This document shows positions 54,541-64,000 of a DNA stretch of 64,000 nt, piece after piece. How positions within the stretch are numbered: the stretch's first letter is position 1; every line of letters starts with the position of its first letter. This DNA comes from Actinomyces minihominis (GTDB lineage: Bacteria > Actinomycetota > Actinomycetes > Actinomycetales > Actinomycetaceae), in assembly GCF_900187855.1 (NCBI RefSeq), contig NZ_FYEG01000001.1, positions 186,001-250,000 of the forward strand. Reading direction: 5' to 3'. Both the position numbers and the translations under genes were made by a program. The notes under the pieces are model-generated. The model made no database searches, was not told the DNA's origin, and was given only the letters and a program-made list of their open reading frames with translations.

Positions 54541-54556
54541 TCGCACCCAGGTGCGA
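54541..54556 (-). terminator. Small hairpin after yajQ
   Basis: TCGCACC-TG-GGTGCGA (minus strand), 17 bp after the yajQ stop; short, no T-run. Confidence 0.3.
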
Positions 54557-54572
54557 ACGGGCTGATTTTCAT

Positions 54573-55067
54573 CTAGCGGTAGTTGACGAACTGTAGGGGA
54601 ACGTCAATATCCGCCTTCTTCAGAAGGGCGATGACATCTTGCAGGTCATTACGTGACTTCGAAGAAACCCGGACCTCATCTCCCTGGATCTGCGCCTTCA
54701 CACCCTTCGGACCCTCATCGCGGATCATCTTGGTGATCTTCTTGGCAGTGGCCTGGTCGATCCCCTCCTTGAGGGGAACCACCAGACGGTAGATCTTTCC
54801 GGAGATCTGCGGTTCACGGTCCTTGAGGTCAAGCACCTTCAGTGAGACTCCGCGGCGCACCAGCTTGGACTGCAGGACATCCACGACCGCCATGACGCGC
54901 TCAGCCGTGTTCGCCTCAATCACCATGGTGTCGCCAACCTGCTTCAATGAGGCATCAACACCGCGGAAGTCGTAGCGGGTCCCAACCTCCTTCACCGCCT
55001 GGTTGACCGCGTTGTCAACCTCCTGTTCATCGATCTTTGAGACAACGTCGAATGATGAGTCAGCCAT
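54573..55067 (-). CDS. yajQ: YajQ family nucleotide-binding protein
   Basis: A 164-residue YajQ (DUF520). [20 protein letters not shown] opens the first of two KH-like domains, then [13 protein letters not shown], and [19 protein letters not shown] closes the second. Some members bind cyclic di-GMP, others nucleic acid. AAGGAG lies 5 nt from the ATG. It is 9 bp after htpX and likely co-transcribed with it. Confidence 0.94.
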   Translation of the reverse strand: MADSSFDVVSKIDEQEVDNAVNQAVKEVGTRYDFRGVDASLKQVGDTMVIEANTAERVMAVVDVLQSKLVRRGVSLKVLDLKDREPQISGKIYRLVVPLKEGIDQATAKKITKMIRDEGPKGVKAQIQGDEVRVSSKSRNDLQDVIALLKKADIDVPLQFVNYR

Positions 55068-55076
55068 CAGCTCTCC

Positions 55077-55952
55077 TTAGTTCTGGTCTATCTCAGCCTG
55101 CATCGCGTGGAGGCGGGCAATCCGGTCCTCCATTGGCGGGTGGGTCGAGAAGAGATTCTTGAGGTCCTTGCCTTGGAACGGGTTGGCGATCATCATCGCC
55201 GAAACGCTTTCGTGATCCGGGGTCTGTGCCATGGGGACCTGTTTGCCCACCCCGTGAATCTTGTTGAGGGCGAGGGCGAGCCCCACCGGGTCATGCGTCA
55301 GCAGCGCACCGTCCTCGTCCGCATCATACTCACGGGAACGGGAGATCCCGAGTTGAACAATAGAGGCGATGAGAGGCGCAGCGATCGCTCCGATCACACC
55401 GACCGCGCCCGGACCCTGGTCACGGTTGCGGCCACCAAACAGCAGGAAGAACTGGGCGAGGCTGGTGATCAGACCCGCCATCGCGGCGGCCACTGACGAG
55501 GTAAGAATGTCGCGGTTGTAGACATGCATCAGCTCGTGGCCGAGGACGCCCCGCAGTTCACGTTCGTCGAGAATCTGCAGGATCCCCTCTGTACAGCAAA
55601 CCGCCGCGTTCTGGGGGTTCCTCCCCGTCGCAAACGCGTTGGGGTTGGGATCCGGGGCCACCCAGATGCTTGGCATCGGCATCTCTGCCCGCGTCGCCAG
55701 GTCCTCAACGATCATGTAGAGGCCGGGTGCCTGCTCCCGGGTGACCGGATACGCCCGCATCTGCTTGAGAGCCAGCGTGGCTGAGTTCCAGTAGGTGTAG
55801 AACGTCGATACCAGCCCGAGACCCGCAAAGACCCACAGCCAGGTGGGACTGTTCGTTCCCGCGGCGATGAGCGCCCCGAGCGCCAACAGGATGGCCCACA
55901 TGAAAACGAACAGACCGAAGGTCTTTGCCGTATTTGAAACTGCACGATTCAT
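55077..55952 (-). CDS. htpX: HtpX zinc metalloprotease
   Basis: A 291-residue membrane protease of family M48. Two N-terminal helices, the zinc site GVLGHELMHVYNRDI (HExxH with the catalytic Glu), two further helices, then SRSREYDADEDGA providing the third zinc ligand Glu. It degrades misfolded membrane proteins, active site in the cytoplasm. Full length. Confidence 0.95.
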   Translation of the reverse strand: MNRAVSNTAKTFGLFVFMWAILLALGALIAAGTNSPTWLWVFAGLGLVSTFYTYWNSATLALKQMRAYPVTREQAPGLYMIVEDLATRAEMPMPSIWVAPDPNPNAFATGRNPQNAAVCCTEGILQILDERELRGVLGHELMHVYNRDILTSSVAAAMAGLITSLAQFFLLFGGRNRDQGPGAVGVIGAIAAPLIASIVQLGISRSREYDADEDGALLTHDPVGLALALNKIHGVGKQVPMAQTPDHESVSAMMIANPFQGKDLKNLFSTHPPMEDRIARLHAMQAEIDQN

Positions 55953-55979
55953 GGCACCCAGCCTAGCGCGGCCCAGAGT

Positions 55980-57491
55980 CTACGACTCCAGTGGTCCCGA
56001 GTAGTCCTTGAAGCGCTCCTGGGCCGTAGGACTTCCGAGCTCACCCGGGGTGCCGACGTGGATGTCATCCTCCCAGTCATCACCCGTGGCAACCGGCGCA
56101 GTCTCTGTGACCTCGCCGCGGGAGATTCCCATCATCTGCTCACGTGAGGAGACCTTGATGCGTTCGCGAGTGCCACCCGAGGGGAGTTCACCCCAGTTCT
56201 CACCGAGTTCCTGCTCATAGGCATCGAGTAGTTCCCAACCCTGCCAGTCTGTGAAGATGACACCGCGAGCTCTAAGGAGTTCCTCTACGGGCCCTTCAGT
56301 TGGTTCAGGGAGACGCCCGGCCTCCGCATCCTCAACCAGGTGGGTGATGGTTTCACGAGCATCGGACTTGGTGGAGCCAATCAGACCGACGGGACCACGT
56401 TTGATCCAACCTGTGGCGTAAAGGCCGGGCACAACCCGGTCAGAACTCGCATCTTCAACTACGCGACCGCCCTCGTTTGGGACCACCCCGCGAGTTTCGT
56501 CAAACGGTACTCCCGGCACCGGGGAGGAAAAGTAGCCAACTGCCCGGTAGACCGCTTCAACCGGCCACTCGGTCAGCTTGCCGGTGCCCTTGACGTTTCC
56601 GTCCCCCACCAGTTCTGTCCGCTCGGTGACGAGGGCGCGAACATTTCCGTCCTCGTCAGCCAGGATCTCTTCCGGGGCTTCGAACATGTGTAGGTAGATC
56701 CGCCTGCTGGCCTTGTGATCATCCGGGTCTGCTGAAGCATACGAGGTCAGGGTCTTGACGACCTGTCGCTGCTGATTTGAAGACTTGAGAGCACGCTGCG
56801 ATCCCTCATCAAAGTCAAAGTCCTCTTCGGAAACGATGATGTCCACGTCTGCGACATGGCCTAGTTCGCGAAGTTCCAGGGGGGTGAACTTGACCTGGGC
56901 CGGGCCCCTGCGCCCAAAGAGGTGAACCTCCTTGACGGGATTCTTCGCCAGCTGGGCCGCGACGTTGGCAGGCACATCCGTCGCGATCATCTCAGGCATG
57001 TGCTTGGCGAGGACGCGGGCGACGTCGAGGGCGACGTTTCCGGCCCCGATGACCGCAACCCGTTCGGCCTCTAGAGGCCAGGTGCGTGGGAAGTCCGGGT
57101 GACCGTCGTACCAGGCGACAAAGTCAGCTGCACCGTATGACTGAGGAAGGTCAACCCCCTTGATGTCCAGCTTGGCATCACGGTCTGCCCCGGTAGAGAT
57201 GATGATCGCGTCGTAACGCTCACGCATCTCTTCAATGGAGATATCCCGACCGACCTCAACGTTCGCAAACAGTCGAATGTCCCCGCGCTGCAGAATGCGG
57301 TACAGGGCAACGATGATCTGCTTGATGCGGGGGTGGTCCGGAGCGACCCCGTACCTCACCAGACCATAGGGCGCTGGGAGCCGTTCAAACAGATCGATGG
57401 AGGTGTCAAGATCAGACTTGGCGAGGATGTCGGAAGCATAGATCCCAGCGGGACCGGCGCCAACAACAGCCACTTTCAGGGGACGGGGCAC
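55980..57491 (-). CDS. Ferredoxin-NADP reductase (adrenodoxin-reductase type)
   Basis: A 503-residue FAD enzyme of the FprA/adrenodoxin-reductase group. VAVVGAGPAGIYASDILAKS binds FAD, VIGAGNVALDVARVL binds NADP, and YATGWIKRGPVGLIGSTKSD is the conserved C-terminal FAD/ATG-like motif. It passes electrons between NADPH and ferredoxin. The start is GTG. The final ~50 residues are an acidic tail. It lies with respiratory genes but its partner ferredoxin is not in the window. Confidence 0.9.
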   Translation of the reverse strand: MPRPLKVAVVGAGPAGIYASDILAKSDLDTSIDLFERLPAPYGLVRYGVAPDHPRIKQIIVALYRILQRGDIRLFANVEVGRDISIEEMRERYDAIIISTGADRDAKLDIKGVDLPQSYGAADFVAWYDGHPDFPRTWPLEAERVAVIGAGNVALDVARVLAKHMPEMIATDVPANVAAQLAKNPVKEVHLFGRRGPAQVKFTPLELRELGHVADVDIIVSEEDFDFDEGSQRALKSSNQQRQVVKTLTSYASADPDDHKASRRIYLHMFEAPEEILADEDGNVRALVTERTELVGDGNVKGTGKLTEWPVEAVYRAVGYFSSPVPGVPFDETRGVVPNEGGRVVEDASSDRVVPGLYATGWIKRGPVGLIGSTKSDARETITHLVEDAEAGRLPEPTEGPVEELLRARGVIFTDWQGWELLDAYEQELGENWGELPSGGTRERIKVSSREQMMGISRGEVTETAPVATGDDWEDDIHVGTPGELGSPTAQERFKDYSGPLES

Positions 57492-57541
57492 GTAACACTT
57501 CTTTACTAGACCAATGAAACAGTTCCCAATCTTAGTGGCGG

Positions 57542-58555
57542 TTAGGCTGCCCTATCCACCATAAGGACTGCGAACGCGACCAATGCCTCTTTCGCCTCTG
57601 ACTCGGGCAGAGCATCTAGGGCCGCAATGGCAGCTTCCGCCCACTCTCGAGCCAGCGCACGCGTCTGTTCAACCACCGAGTGCCTACCCAGGAGTTCAAC
57701 AACGGCTGCCAGGTTCTCTTCATTCTGGAGGTCGCCCGCCAGTAGCTCGAGGATCTGCGCCCCCTCAGAATCGAGGGTGCCGTCCGCCAACTGTTGACGG
57801 AGCAGCAGCAGCGGCATCGTGTCGACCCCCTCCAGGAGGTCGGTTCCCGGTGTCTTGCCTGTTACCTCTGCGGGTGAGGTGATGTCGAGGACGTCATCGG
57901 CCAGTTGGAAGGCCACTCCGATGTTCTCTCCAAACTCACGGACGGCTTCGGCAATCTCAGGGCCGGCGCCGGCATGGAGTGCGCCAAAGAAGGCTGCCGC
58001 GGCAACGAGGGAACCCGTCTTGTCTGCGAGAACCTGAAGGTAGAAATCAACGGGGTCCTCCCCCTCCGGGGGCCCGAATGTCTCGTTGAGCTGTCCCATA
58101 CAGAGCCGCTCGAAAGTCTTAACGTGGAAGAGGATTGACTCTTTACCAAGGGTAGCCATCAGGGTTGAGGCGCGGGCGAAAAGCAGGTCTCCCGCCAGGA
58201 TTGCCCGGTTGTTACCCCAGATCATCTGTGCTGAATCAACGCCGCGACGTGAGGGGGCGGAGTCCATGACGTCATCGTGATAAAGCGAGGCCAGATGGGT
58301 AAGTTCCACACCGGTCGCGGCTGTGATCACGGGGTCGGACTGAGCCCGGTGCGGTGCACCAAGGTGGCTGCAGATCAGGGAGAGGACAGGACGCAGACGC
58401 TTCCCTCCGGCAACTGCCAGGTGGCGGGTCAGATCGTCGACCAGGTCCCTGCTTGCAGCCACGGAGTCGGCCAGCAGGGCCTCGACATCCTGGAGACCCT
58501 GCTGAACCTGCAGCTCTAGTTCACGCTCAGCTGCTGACTCGTTTGCCGTGATCAC
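57542..58555 (-). CDS. Polyprenyl diphosphate synthase (trans type)
   Basis: A 337-residue trans-prenyltransferase. The first Asp-rich motif is LYHDDVMDSAPSRRG and the second QLADDVLDITS, with GGKRLRPVLSLI and GDLLFARAS between them and the N-terminus. It probably makes the side chain of menaquinone (the GrcC/heptaprenyl group), in keeping with its position right after the nuo operon. Chain length is not predictable here. Its ATG overlaps the nuoN stop by 4 bp. Confidence 0.9.
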   Translation of the reverse strand: MITANESAAERELELQVQQGLQDVEALLADSVAASRDLVDDLTRHLAVAGGKRLRPVLSLICSHLGAPHRAQSDPVITAATGVELTHLASLYHDDVMDSAPSRRGVDSAQMIWGNNRAILAGDLLFARASTLMATLGKESILFHVKTFERLCMGQLNETFGPPEGEDPVDFYLQVLADKTGSLVAAAAFFGALHAGAGPEIAEAVREFGENIGVAFQLADDVLDITSPAEVTGKTPGTDLLEGVDTMPLLLLRQQLADGTLDSEGAQILELLAGDLQNEENLAAVVELLGRHSVVEQTRALAREWAEAAIAALDALPESEAKEALVAFAVLMVDRAA

Positions 58556-60129
58556 GGGATCAGTACCGTGATCTGGTTGAGGAAGTCGATCACCGGTGCG
58601 GGGAAGATACCCAGCAGGATCGTCAGTGCCGTCGTGATGGCAATGGCCACCCCTGCGGTGCCCTCAGAGCGCACAACAGTCACTCCTTCGGCAGGCTCGC
58701 GGAAGAACATCACCTGAACCACGCGGAAGTAAACGGCTGCGGTAATCACAGATGCACCGAGGCTGATGCCGACAAGCCATCCCAGTCCGCCCTGGATACC
58801 AGCGGCGAAGACGACGAACTTACCGACGAATCCTGCGGTCAGCGGGATACCCGCGAACGAGAGCAGGAAGATCAGCATTGCAAAGGCAAGTGCCGGTGAG
58901 CGACGGCCAAGGCCAGCCCACTGCGAGACCTCGTTGGCCTCTCCGCCAATCGCACCCTCCGGTGACTGCGCGCGTACCAGGCCAACCACGGCGAAGGCGC
59001 CGATTGTGGCGATGCCGTAGGTGAGCAGGTAGAAGGCTGTCGATCCGGCAGAGGTCGGAACCAATGCGAGAACTCCGATGAGGAGGAAGCCCGCGTGAGC
59101 AACCGACGAGTATGCCAGCAGACGCTTGATATTGCCCTGGACCAGGCCACCGAGGGTACCGAAGATAACCGTGGCTGCGGCCAACAGAGCGAAGATCAGA
59201 GCAAAGTCCCACTTCAGGTGTCCGGCAACGGAAATGTAGAAACGGAGCAGTGCGCCGAATGCCGCTACCTTGACACCGGCCGCCATAAAGCCGGTTATCG
59301 GTGTCGGTGCACCGGTGTAGACGTCCGGTGTCCACTCGTGGAACGGGAAGGCAGCCACCTTGAACAGCAGACCCACCATCACCATAAAGACACCCGCTAG
59401 CAGGATCCAGTCCATACCTGACACTGCGGGAACCGCAGCCGCAATGGCACCGAGGCGCAGTGATCCACCCGAAAAGCCGTAGAGCAGTGCGGAACCCATG
59501 AGGAAGAATGCCGAGGAGAACGACCCCAGGATGAAGTACTTGATCCCAGCTTCCTGGGAGATGTTGCGACGCCTACGCGATGAGGCCACGAGGATGTAAA
59601 GCGGCAGCGACATAACCTCAAGAGCCACGAACATGGTCAGGAGGGAATCGGTGGCCGGGAAGAGCATCATGCCACCGATGCTGAAGAGAACCAGCGGGAA
59701 GAACTCACTGCGCTGATATCCCTTGGCCAGACTCAGCGACTCTTCGCCCGAACCGGGTCGGTCCGAAGGCTGTGCGGCAAACGCACCGTCCTTCAACTCG
59801 GAGCGGTCGGCAATGACAAGCAGTGCCAGAAGGCCGAGGAGGGCCGTGATGATCTGGAGTGCGACCGTCCAGGTGTCATTGACGTACTCTCCGATCACCG
59901 TGGCTTCCGCGAAAGTGCGAATCCACTGGCCGCTTGCCAAGACAAGGGCAGCGGCGACAACCAGGAGCGACCAGACGATGTTGATGGTCCGCCTGTTTCG
60001 AACCGGGGCAAATGCCTCGATCAGAACGCCCACCACAGCGCCGCCGAGGACGATGATGACGGGAAGGAGCGGAACCCAGTCAATCTGGGGCGCAGTGAAT
60101 GTGGGCGCCAGAGGAATCAGCGAAATCAC
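58552..60129 (-). CDS. nuoN: NADH-quinone oxidoreductase subunit N
   Basis: A 525-residue antiporter-like membrane subunit with about 14 helices. The core includes FKVAAFPFHEWTPDVYTGAPTPITGFMAAGVKVAAF split over two helices (the His/Lys and Glu/Pro residues of the proton path) and LLAYSSVAHAGFLLIGV. The start is GTG and overlaps nuoM by 4 bp (GTGA). It is the last nuo gene before the polyprenyl synthase. Confidence 0.95.
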   Translation of the reverse strand: MISLIPLAPTFTAPQIDWVPLLPVIIVLGGAVVGVLIEAFAPVRNRRTINIVWSLLVVAAALVLASGQWIRTFAEATVIGEYVNDTWTVALQIITALLGLLALLVIADRSELKDGAFAAQPSDRPGSGEESLSLAKGYQRSEFFPLVLFSIGGMMLFPATDSLLTMFVALEVMSLPLYILVASSRRRRNISQEAGIKYFILGSFSSAFFLMGSALLYGFSGGSLRLGAIAAAVPAVSGMDWILLAGVFMVMVGLLFKVAAFPFHEWTPDVYTGAPTPITGFMAAGVKVAAFGALLRFYISVAGHLKWDFALIFALLAAATVIFGTLGGLVQGNIKRLLAYSSVAHAGFLLIGVLALVPTSAGSTAFYLLTYGIATIGAFAVVGLVRAQSPEGAIGGEANEVSQWAGLGRRSPALAFAMLIFLLSFAGIPLTAGFVGKFVVFAAGIQGGLGWLVGISLGASVITAAVYFRVVQVMFFREPAEGVTVVRSEGTAGVAIAITTALTILLGIFPAPVIDFLNQITVLIP

Positions 60130-61769
60130 TGTGCATTCCCTTCAGTTAGGTCGACGGTGTTGGAAAAGTCGGCAATGAAGTCAGCTGGAGCACCAGTCAC
60201 CTCACCGGCCGTTTCACCCGGGAAGTCAATGTTCGGGGCCAGGTGTTCAGAAACCTGGGCCAGCGAACCGACCAGCGGAGCGGACCAGATACCAAGCAGA
60301 ACCATGCCGATAACCAGCGGGGTCACAACGGTCTTTTCGCGGCCATCGAGGTCAGGTAGGCCCGCCTGCTCCGGGTTGACTCGGCCCGTGAACATCTTTT
60401 GGTACGGAAGCAGAATGTACATGGCAGCAAGGATGACTCCGAACACGGCGAAGAGTGCCAGCGGAATCGAGACCCGGTAGGTCCCCATGAGGACCATGAA
60501 CTCAGGAACGAACCCTGACAGGCCCGGAAGTGCAATCGAAGCCAAGCCTGCGAACAGCCAGGTACCCGCGATCAGCGGAGTGACTCGCTGGAAGCCCGAG
60601 TAGTCAGAAATCTTGTCGGTACCACCGCGCTGGATCAGGAAGCCAGAGATGAGGAACAGGGCTGCGATAGAGAAACCATGCGCAACCATGTAAACCATCG
60701 CACCGGTCAGTGCCAGTTCGGAACCGATGAAGATACCGAGGACGATGAAACCAAAGTGAGACACTGATGTGAAGGAAACCAAACGCAGCAGGTTCTTCTG
60801 TCCGTTGGCCGCGAAACCACCCCAGAGGATCGAGACGACAGCCAGGATCAGGATCGTCATGCGAGCCGCTTCCGTTGCGGCAGGCAGGAACGCGACGGCC
60901 ATGATGATCATGCCGTAGGTACCGATCTTGTCCAGGACACCAACCAGAATGGTGGATGTGCCAGGCCGTGCCGACTCAGCTGCGTCAGGCAGCCAGGTGT
61001 GGACGGGCACCATCGGTGCCTTGATGGCGAATGCGATGAACAGCGGGATGAAGATCGCCAGCTGCCAACCGATCGTCAGCATCGGCAGGGTGGCCTGCAG
61101 TGTGTCGTAGCGGAACAGCGCATCGCTGGTTCCAAGACCGAGAGCCGCGATGACGACGATACCGCCCAGCATGATCAGACCGCCAGCCAGCGAGTAGAGC
61201 AGGAACTTCATGGCCGCACGGCCACGGTTCTCTCCCCTGCCGTAGCGGGAAATCATGAAGAACACCGGAATCAGCATTGCTTCAAATGCGATGTAGAAGA
61301 GCACCAGGTCGTATGCCGCAAAGATCATCACGATGAACGAGAACAGCAGCATGATCCAGGCGGCGTAGCCACCGGCCCTGGAGCTATCCGTGTCTTCGTT
61401 CTTCGCTGCGATCAGAACCAGCGGAACCAGCAGACCCGTAAGCAGCAGCATGACCAGGCCGAGGACGTTGACGCCCAGCGACCAGGTGATACCGAGCGGG
61501 GGGATCCAGGCGTAGGACTCAACCAGCTGCGTTGCCGCGGCGTTGGTCCAGTCAAACGCAATGGCCACCCCGATGAAGCCCGCGAGCTCAACGATTGAAG
61601 CCAGGAAGGCAATTTCGCGTCCCCTGGCCCTTGCCTGCGGCACAAGCCAGATGACCAGCGCGATAACCGCGGGGAACAGCACCAGCAGCGAAAGCGCGGG
61701 TCCGGTTCCAGGGATGGCAATTGAAGGCGCGAAGCCCGTTGCCGTTGGAATGAGATTCAAACTTTCCAC
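60126..61769 (-). CDS. nuoM: NADH-quinone oxidoreductase subunit M
   Basis: A 547-residue antiporter-like subunit with about 14 helices. AFAIKAPMVPVHTWLPDAAE carries the conserved Lys, Pro and His; LLRLVSFTSVSHFGFIVLGI is the second symmetric half; the C-terminal part extends in a soluble tail. It pumps protons in complex I. The start is GTG with GGAGGAG upstream. Confidence 0.95.
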   Translation of the reverse strand: MESLNLIPTATGFAPSIAIPGTGPALSLLVLFPAVIALVIWLVPQARARGREIAFLASIVELAGFIGVAIAFDWTNAAATQLVESYAWIPPLGITWSLGVNVLGLVMLLLTGLLVPLVLIAAKNEDTDSSRAGGYAAWIMLLFSFIVMIFAAYDLVLFYIAFEAMLIPVFFMISRYGRGENRGRAAMKFLLYSLAGGLIMLGGIVVIAALGLGTSDALFRYDTLQATLPMLTIGWQLAIFIPLFIAFAIKAPMVPVHTWLPDAAESARPGTSTILVGVLDKIGTYGMIIMAVAFLPAATEAARMTILILAVVSILWGGFAANGQKNLLRLVSFTSVSHFGFIVLGIFIGSELALTGAMVYMVAHGFSIAALFLISGFLIQRGGTDKISDYSGFQRVTPLIAGTWLFAGLASIALPGLSGFVPEFMVLMGTYRVSIPLALFAVFGVILAAMYILLPYQKMFTGRVNPEQAGLPDLDGREKTVVTPLVIGMVLLGIWSAPLVGSLAQVSEHLAPNIDFPGETAGEVTGAPADFIADFSNTVDLTEGNAQ

Positions 61770-61784
61770 GATTCTCCTCCGGCC

Positions 61785-63785
61785 CTAGAGCCTGAATCCT
61801 AGGACGATCGCCAAAATAACCACGATGCCGCCGAGCATGTAGCCCGCGTACGAACGTAGGTAACCGGTTTCTGTCCACGAGAGGACCTTGCCGCCGAGGA
61901 CGCTCAGGCGTCCCAGGCCGTTGACTGCGCCGTCAATGCCTCGTTCATCAACCACGGTGACGCCCTCGACAATGGCACTGACCGGAGCCACTGCCACGAC
62001 CTCGTTGACCTCATCCTGGTAGAAGTCGTTCCGCGCAGCGCGAGCAAAGGCCGTGCCGTAGGGAACGGTTTCTGGAACAGGCTTGACTGCGAACTTGATG
62101 TAGGCAGCAATTGCGGCCAAGACGACCAGCGTGAGCGTGATGATCTGAATTACCACCACCGGCAAGACAGGCTCAACGTGCTGAACCGGACCGATAGCGG
62201 GATCCAGCCATGTGGTGAACATGTCGTTGATCGACAGGACACCACCAAGTCCAACGGCGAAGACAGCCAGGATGATCATCGGAATGGTCATGATTGGCTT
62301 CGACTCGTGTGGGTGAACAGGAGCTCCCTCATTCTCGGTCCAGCGCGCCTTACCCGAGAAAGTCATGAAGAACATGCGCGACATGTAGAAGGCCGTCAGA
62401 CCTGCACCAAGGACCGCAACAAACCCGAAGACCCAGGGGGCCCACGGGGCGTCAGCCCCACCGAAAGTGGTCGCCGAGAAGGCGGCCTCAATGATGTGGT
62501 CCTTCGACCAGTAACCAGAGAACGGCGGGATACCGAGGATTGCCAGCCAGCCGGCCATAAAGACCAGCCAGGTCACGACCATGTACTTACGCAGGTTACC
62601 GAAGCGCCTCATGTTGACCTGATCGTTCATACCGTGCATGACCGAGCCCGCCCCAAGGAACAGCAGTGCCTTGAAGAAGCCGTGTGTCAGCAGGTGGAAG
62701 ATCGCGAATGCCCAGCCAATCGGGCCGAGTCCAGCGCCGAGCATCATGTAGCCGAGCTGCGACATGGTCGAAGCTGCCAGGGCCTTCTTGATGTCATCCT
62801 TGAACGAACCGATAAGCGCACCCATGATCAGGGTGATGACACCGACTACCACCACAACCGCCATTGCTACCGGGGCGTGGATGAAGACGGATCCCGACCG
62901 CACGATCAGGTAGACGCCAGCGGTAACCATCGTTGCCGCGTGGATCAGGGCTGACACCGGAGTCGGACCGGCCATTGCATCTCCGAGCCATGCCTGCAGG
63001 GGGAACTGAGCCGACTTGGCACAGGCCGCCAGAAGCAGGAACAGCGCGATGACGGTGGCGGTGCCCTGATCGACACTCGAGATACCCGCGTTGACGTCGG
63101 CGAAGCTGGTCGAGTTGAATGCCGCAACCATTGCCATCATGGCGATAAGGAAGCCCATATCGCCGATGCGGTTCATGATGAAGGCCTTGTTGGCTGCAGA
63201 TGCGTTCGACGGGATCTGGTTCCAGAAACCAATCAGCAGGTAGGAGGAAAGACCGACGCCTTCCCAGCCGAGGAACATGACGGTGTAGTTGTTGCCAAGT
63301 ACCAGGACCAGCATCGAGGCGATGAACAGGGCGAGGTAGGCGAAGAAACGCCTACGATCCCGGTCCTCTGCCATGTAGCCCACCGAGTAGACCAGGATGA
63401 GAGAACCCACCAGGGTCACCAGCATCACGAAGGTGACGGACAGCGGGTCGATCAGGATGCCAAAGTTGACCTGGAAGTCACCCGCCGGCATCCAGGAGAA
63501 GAGCTCCTGGTTGAGGCGGCGCTGGTCTGCTGGCATACCGAGCAGCTGGATAAGAATAATCAGGCCGAGGACGAACGAGAACCAGGAGGCTCCGACGGCA
63601 AGCCAGTGCCCCCACTTGTTGGTGCGGTTGCCCCCGATTAAAAGCAGACCCGCAACCACCAGTGGGACCAGGAACAGAAGGTAGGCCAGCGAGGCTGCCC
63701 CGGTGGCTGCCTGGGTGGCAACCGGGCCGGTCCAGGCCTCTGAGGCGGGAAGAACTGCGGCAGTGGCCGCGAACATGGAAGTCAT
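61785..63785 (-). CDS. nuoL: NADH-quinone oxidoreductase subunit L
   Basis: A 666-residue antiporter-like subunit with about 16 helices and a long amphipathic C-terminal helix. CAKSAQFPLQAWLGDAMAGP and TPVSALIHAATMVTAGVY form the conserved Lys/Glu proton channel. It is the distal pump of complex I. The ATG at 63783-63785 (MTSMFAATAAVLPASEA) is preferred; the frame opens earlier, to 63893, but runs back into nuoK. Confidence 0.95.
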   Translation of the reverse strand: MTSMFAATAAVLPASEAWTGPVATQAATGAASLAYLLFLVPLVVAGLLLIGGNRTNKWGHWLAVGASWFSFVLGLIILIQLLGMPADQRRLNQELFSWMPAGDFQVNFGILIDPLSVTFVMLVTLVGSLILVYSVGYMAEDRDRRRFFAYLALFIASMLVLVLGNNYTVMFLGWEGVGLSSYLLIGFWNQIPSNASAANKAFIMNRIGDMGFLIAMMAMVAAFNSTSFADVNAGISSVDQGTATVIALFLLLAACAKSAQFPLQAWLGDAMAGPTPVSALIHAATMVTAGVYLIVRSGSVFIHAPVAMAVVVVVGVITLIMGALIGSFKDDIKKALAASTMSQLGYMMLGAGLGPIGWAFAIFHLLTHGFFKALLFLGAGSVMHGMNDQVNMRRFGNLRKYMVVTWLVFMAGWLAILGIPPFSGYWSKDHIIEAAFSATTFGGADAPWAPWVFGFVAVLGAGLTAFYMSRMFFMTFSGKARWTENEGAPVHPHESKPIMTIPMIILAVFAVGLGGVLSINDMFTTWLDPAIGPVQHVEPVLPVVVIQIITLTLVVLAAIAAYIKFAVKPVPETVPYGTAFARAARNDFYQDEVNEVVAVAPVSAIVEGVTVVDERGIDGAVNGLGRLSVLGGKVLSWTETGYLRSYAGYMLGGIVVILAIVLGFRL

Positions 63786-63792
63786 CTCTCCT

Positions 63793-64000
63793 CTACTTCC
63801 TGAGCGCGACGGACTGGTCGAGGTCCGTGGTTGCCCGGTTCTTGAAGATCGCCACGACGATCGACAGTCCAACAACGACTTCTGCGGCCGCAACGATCAT
63901 GACGAAAAACGCCATGACCTGACCGGAGTAGTCGCCGAGAAGACGGGCGAACGTAATGAAGACGAGGCTTGCTGAGTTGAGCATGAGCTCCACTCCAAGA
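63793..64000 (-). CDS. nuoK: NADH-quinone oxidoreductase subunit K (start outside window)
   Basis: The minus frame is open to the right edge and reads LGVELMLNSASLVFITFAR near its visible start, then GQVMAFFVMIVAAAEVVVGL, the second and third of the three helices of NuoK with the conserved Glu residues in the first two. About 69 residues are visible of a ~100-residue protein. It ends 7 bp before nuoL. Confidence 0.9.
   Translation of the reverse strand, partial: LGVELMLNSASLVFITFARLLGDYSGQVMAFFVMIVAAAEVVVGLSIVVAIFKNRATTDLDQSVALRK

Noticed and set aside
62178-62954. 258-aa plus-strand frame over nuoL
   Set aside because: It is very rich in His/Arg/Asp/Gln with no domain pattern, the mirror of a membrane-protein frame.

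Overview
The window looks like chromosome from a moderately high-GC actinobacterium, most plausibly a fermentative member of Actinomycetaceae or a close relative. Support comes from several conserved actinobacterial neighbourhoods: eno, ftsB/divIC, DUF501, ppx and tRNA-Leu; mfd beside a SurA-like lipoprotein and pth; nuoK-L-M-N, polyprenyl synthase, ferredoxin reductase, htpX and yajQ; and tRNA-Thr, tRNA-Met, rpmG and murB. Many genes also carry a -10-like TAnnnT hexamer 6-7 nt before the start codon, as expected for leaderless mRNAs. The species cannot be fixed from sequence alone.

Layout. 1-6.6 kb is accessory and scarred: a truncated lipoprotein gene, a relic of an IS3-type transposase, an integrase pseudogene, an M20 amidohydrolase, a broken VapBC pair, an unrecognised membrane protein with Asp-box motifs, and an intact Phd/VapC pair. 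A second copy of the last codons of ychF at 4215-4241 suggests that 4.2-6.6 kb is a small island inserted into the 3' end of ychF. 6.6-17 kb is housekeeping (ychF, ispH, xseAB, a PfkB kinase, uppS, hemolysin III, greA, msrA, FKBP, Bax-inhibitor protein). 17-19.4 kb holds an orphan DNA methyltransferase, an Ltp-like membrane protein, a hypothetical gene and an apparent phage capsid relic beside a tRNA-Leu(UAA). 19.5-28.3 kb is the ppx to pth block. 28.5-35.5 kb carries a 2H phosphoesterase, a YihY protein, xthA, a cation efflux protein, folD-glyA and a SorC-type regulator.

35.6-42 kb is a central-carbon cluster on the minus strand: icd, then a 790-residue two-domain phosphofructokinase strikingly like the eukaryotic enzyme and overlapping pgi by 4 bp, then mdh. 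42.1-43.6 kb has murB and rpmG (short, with a GTG start). 43.8-54.3 kb is a transport region placed among three tRNAs (Met, Thr, Tyr): an alanine/cation symporter, a beta-glucoside-type PTS EIIBCA, a damaged secreted-protein gene, and a LacI-regulated sugar ABC importer with a DUF624 protein. 54.5-64 kb has yajQ, htpX, a ferredoxin-NADP reductase, a polyprenyl diphosphate synthase and the distal nuo operon, with nuoK cut by the window end.

How the genes work together. The carbon cluster covers upper glycolysis plus two dehydrogenases (TCA or anaplerotic steps). The PTS and ABC systems feed it, and the nuo genes with the polyprenyl synthase serve respiration and quinone synthesis. The most interesting points are the eukaryote-type PFK, the ychF-end island whose vapBC operator overlaps the ychF stop codon, the short-variable-loop UAA tRNA with an adjacent phage relic, and the genome-style leaderless promoters.
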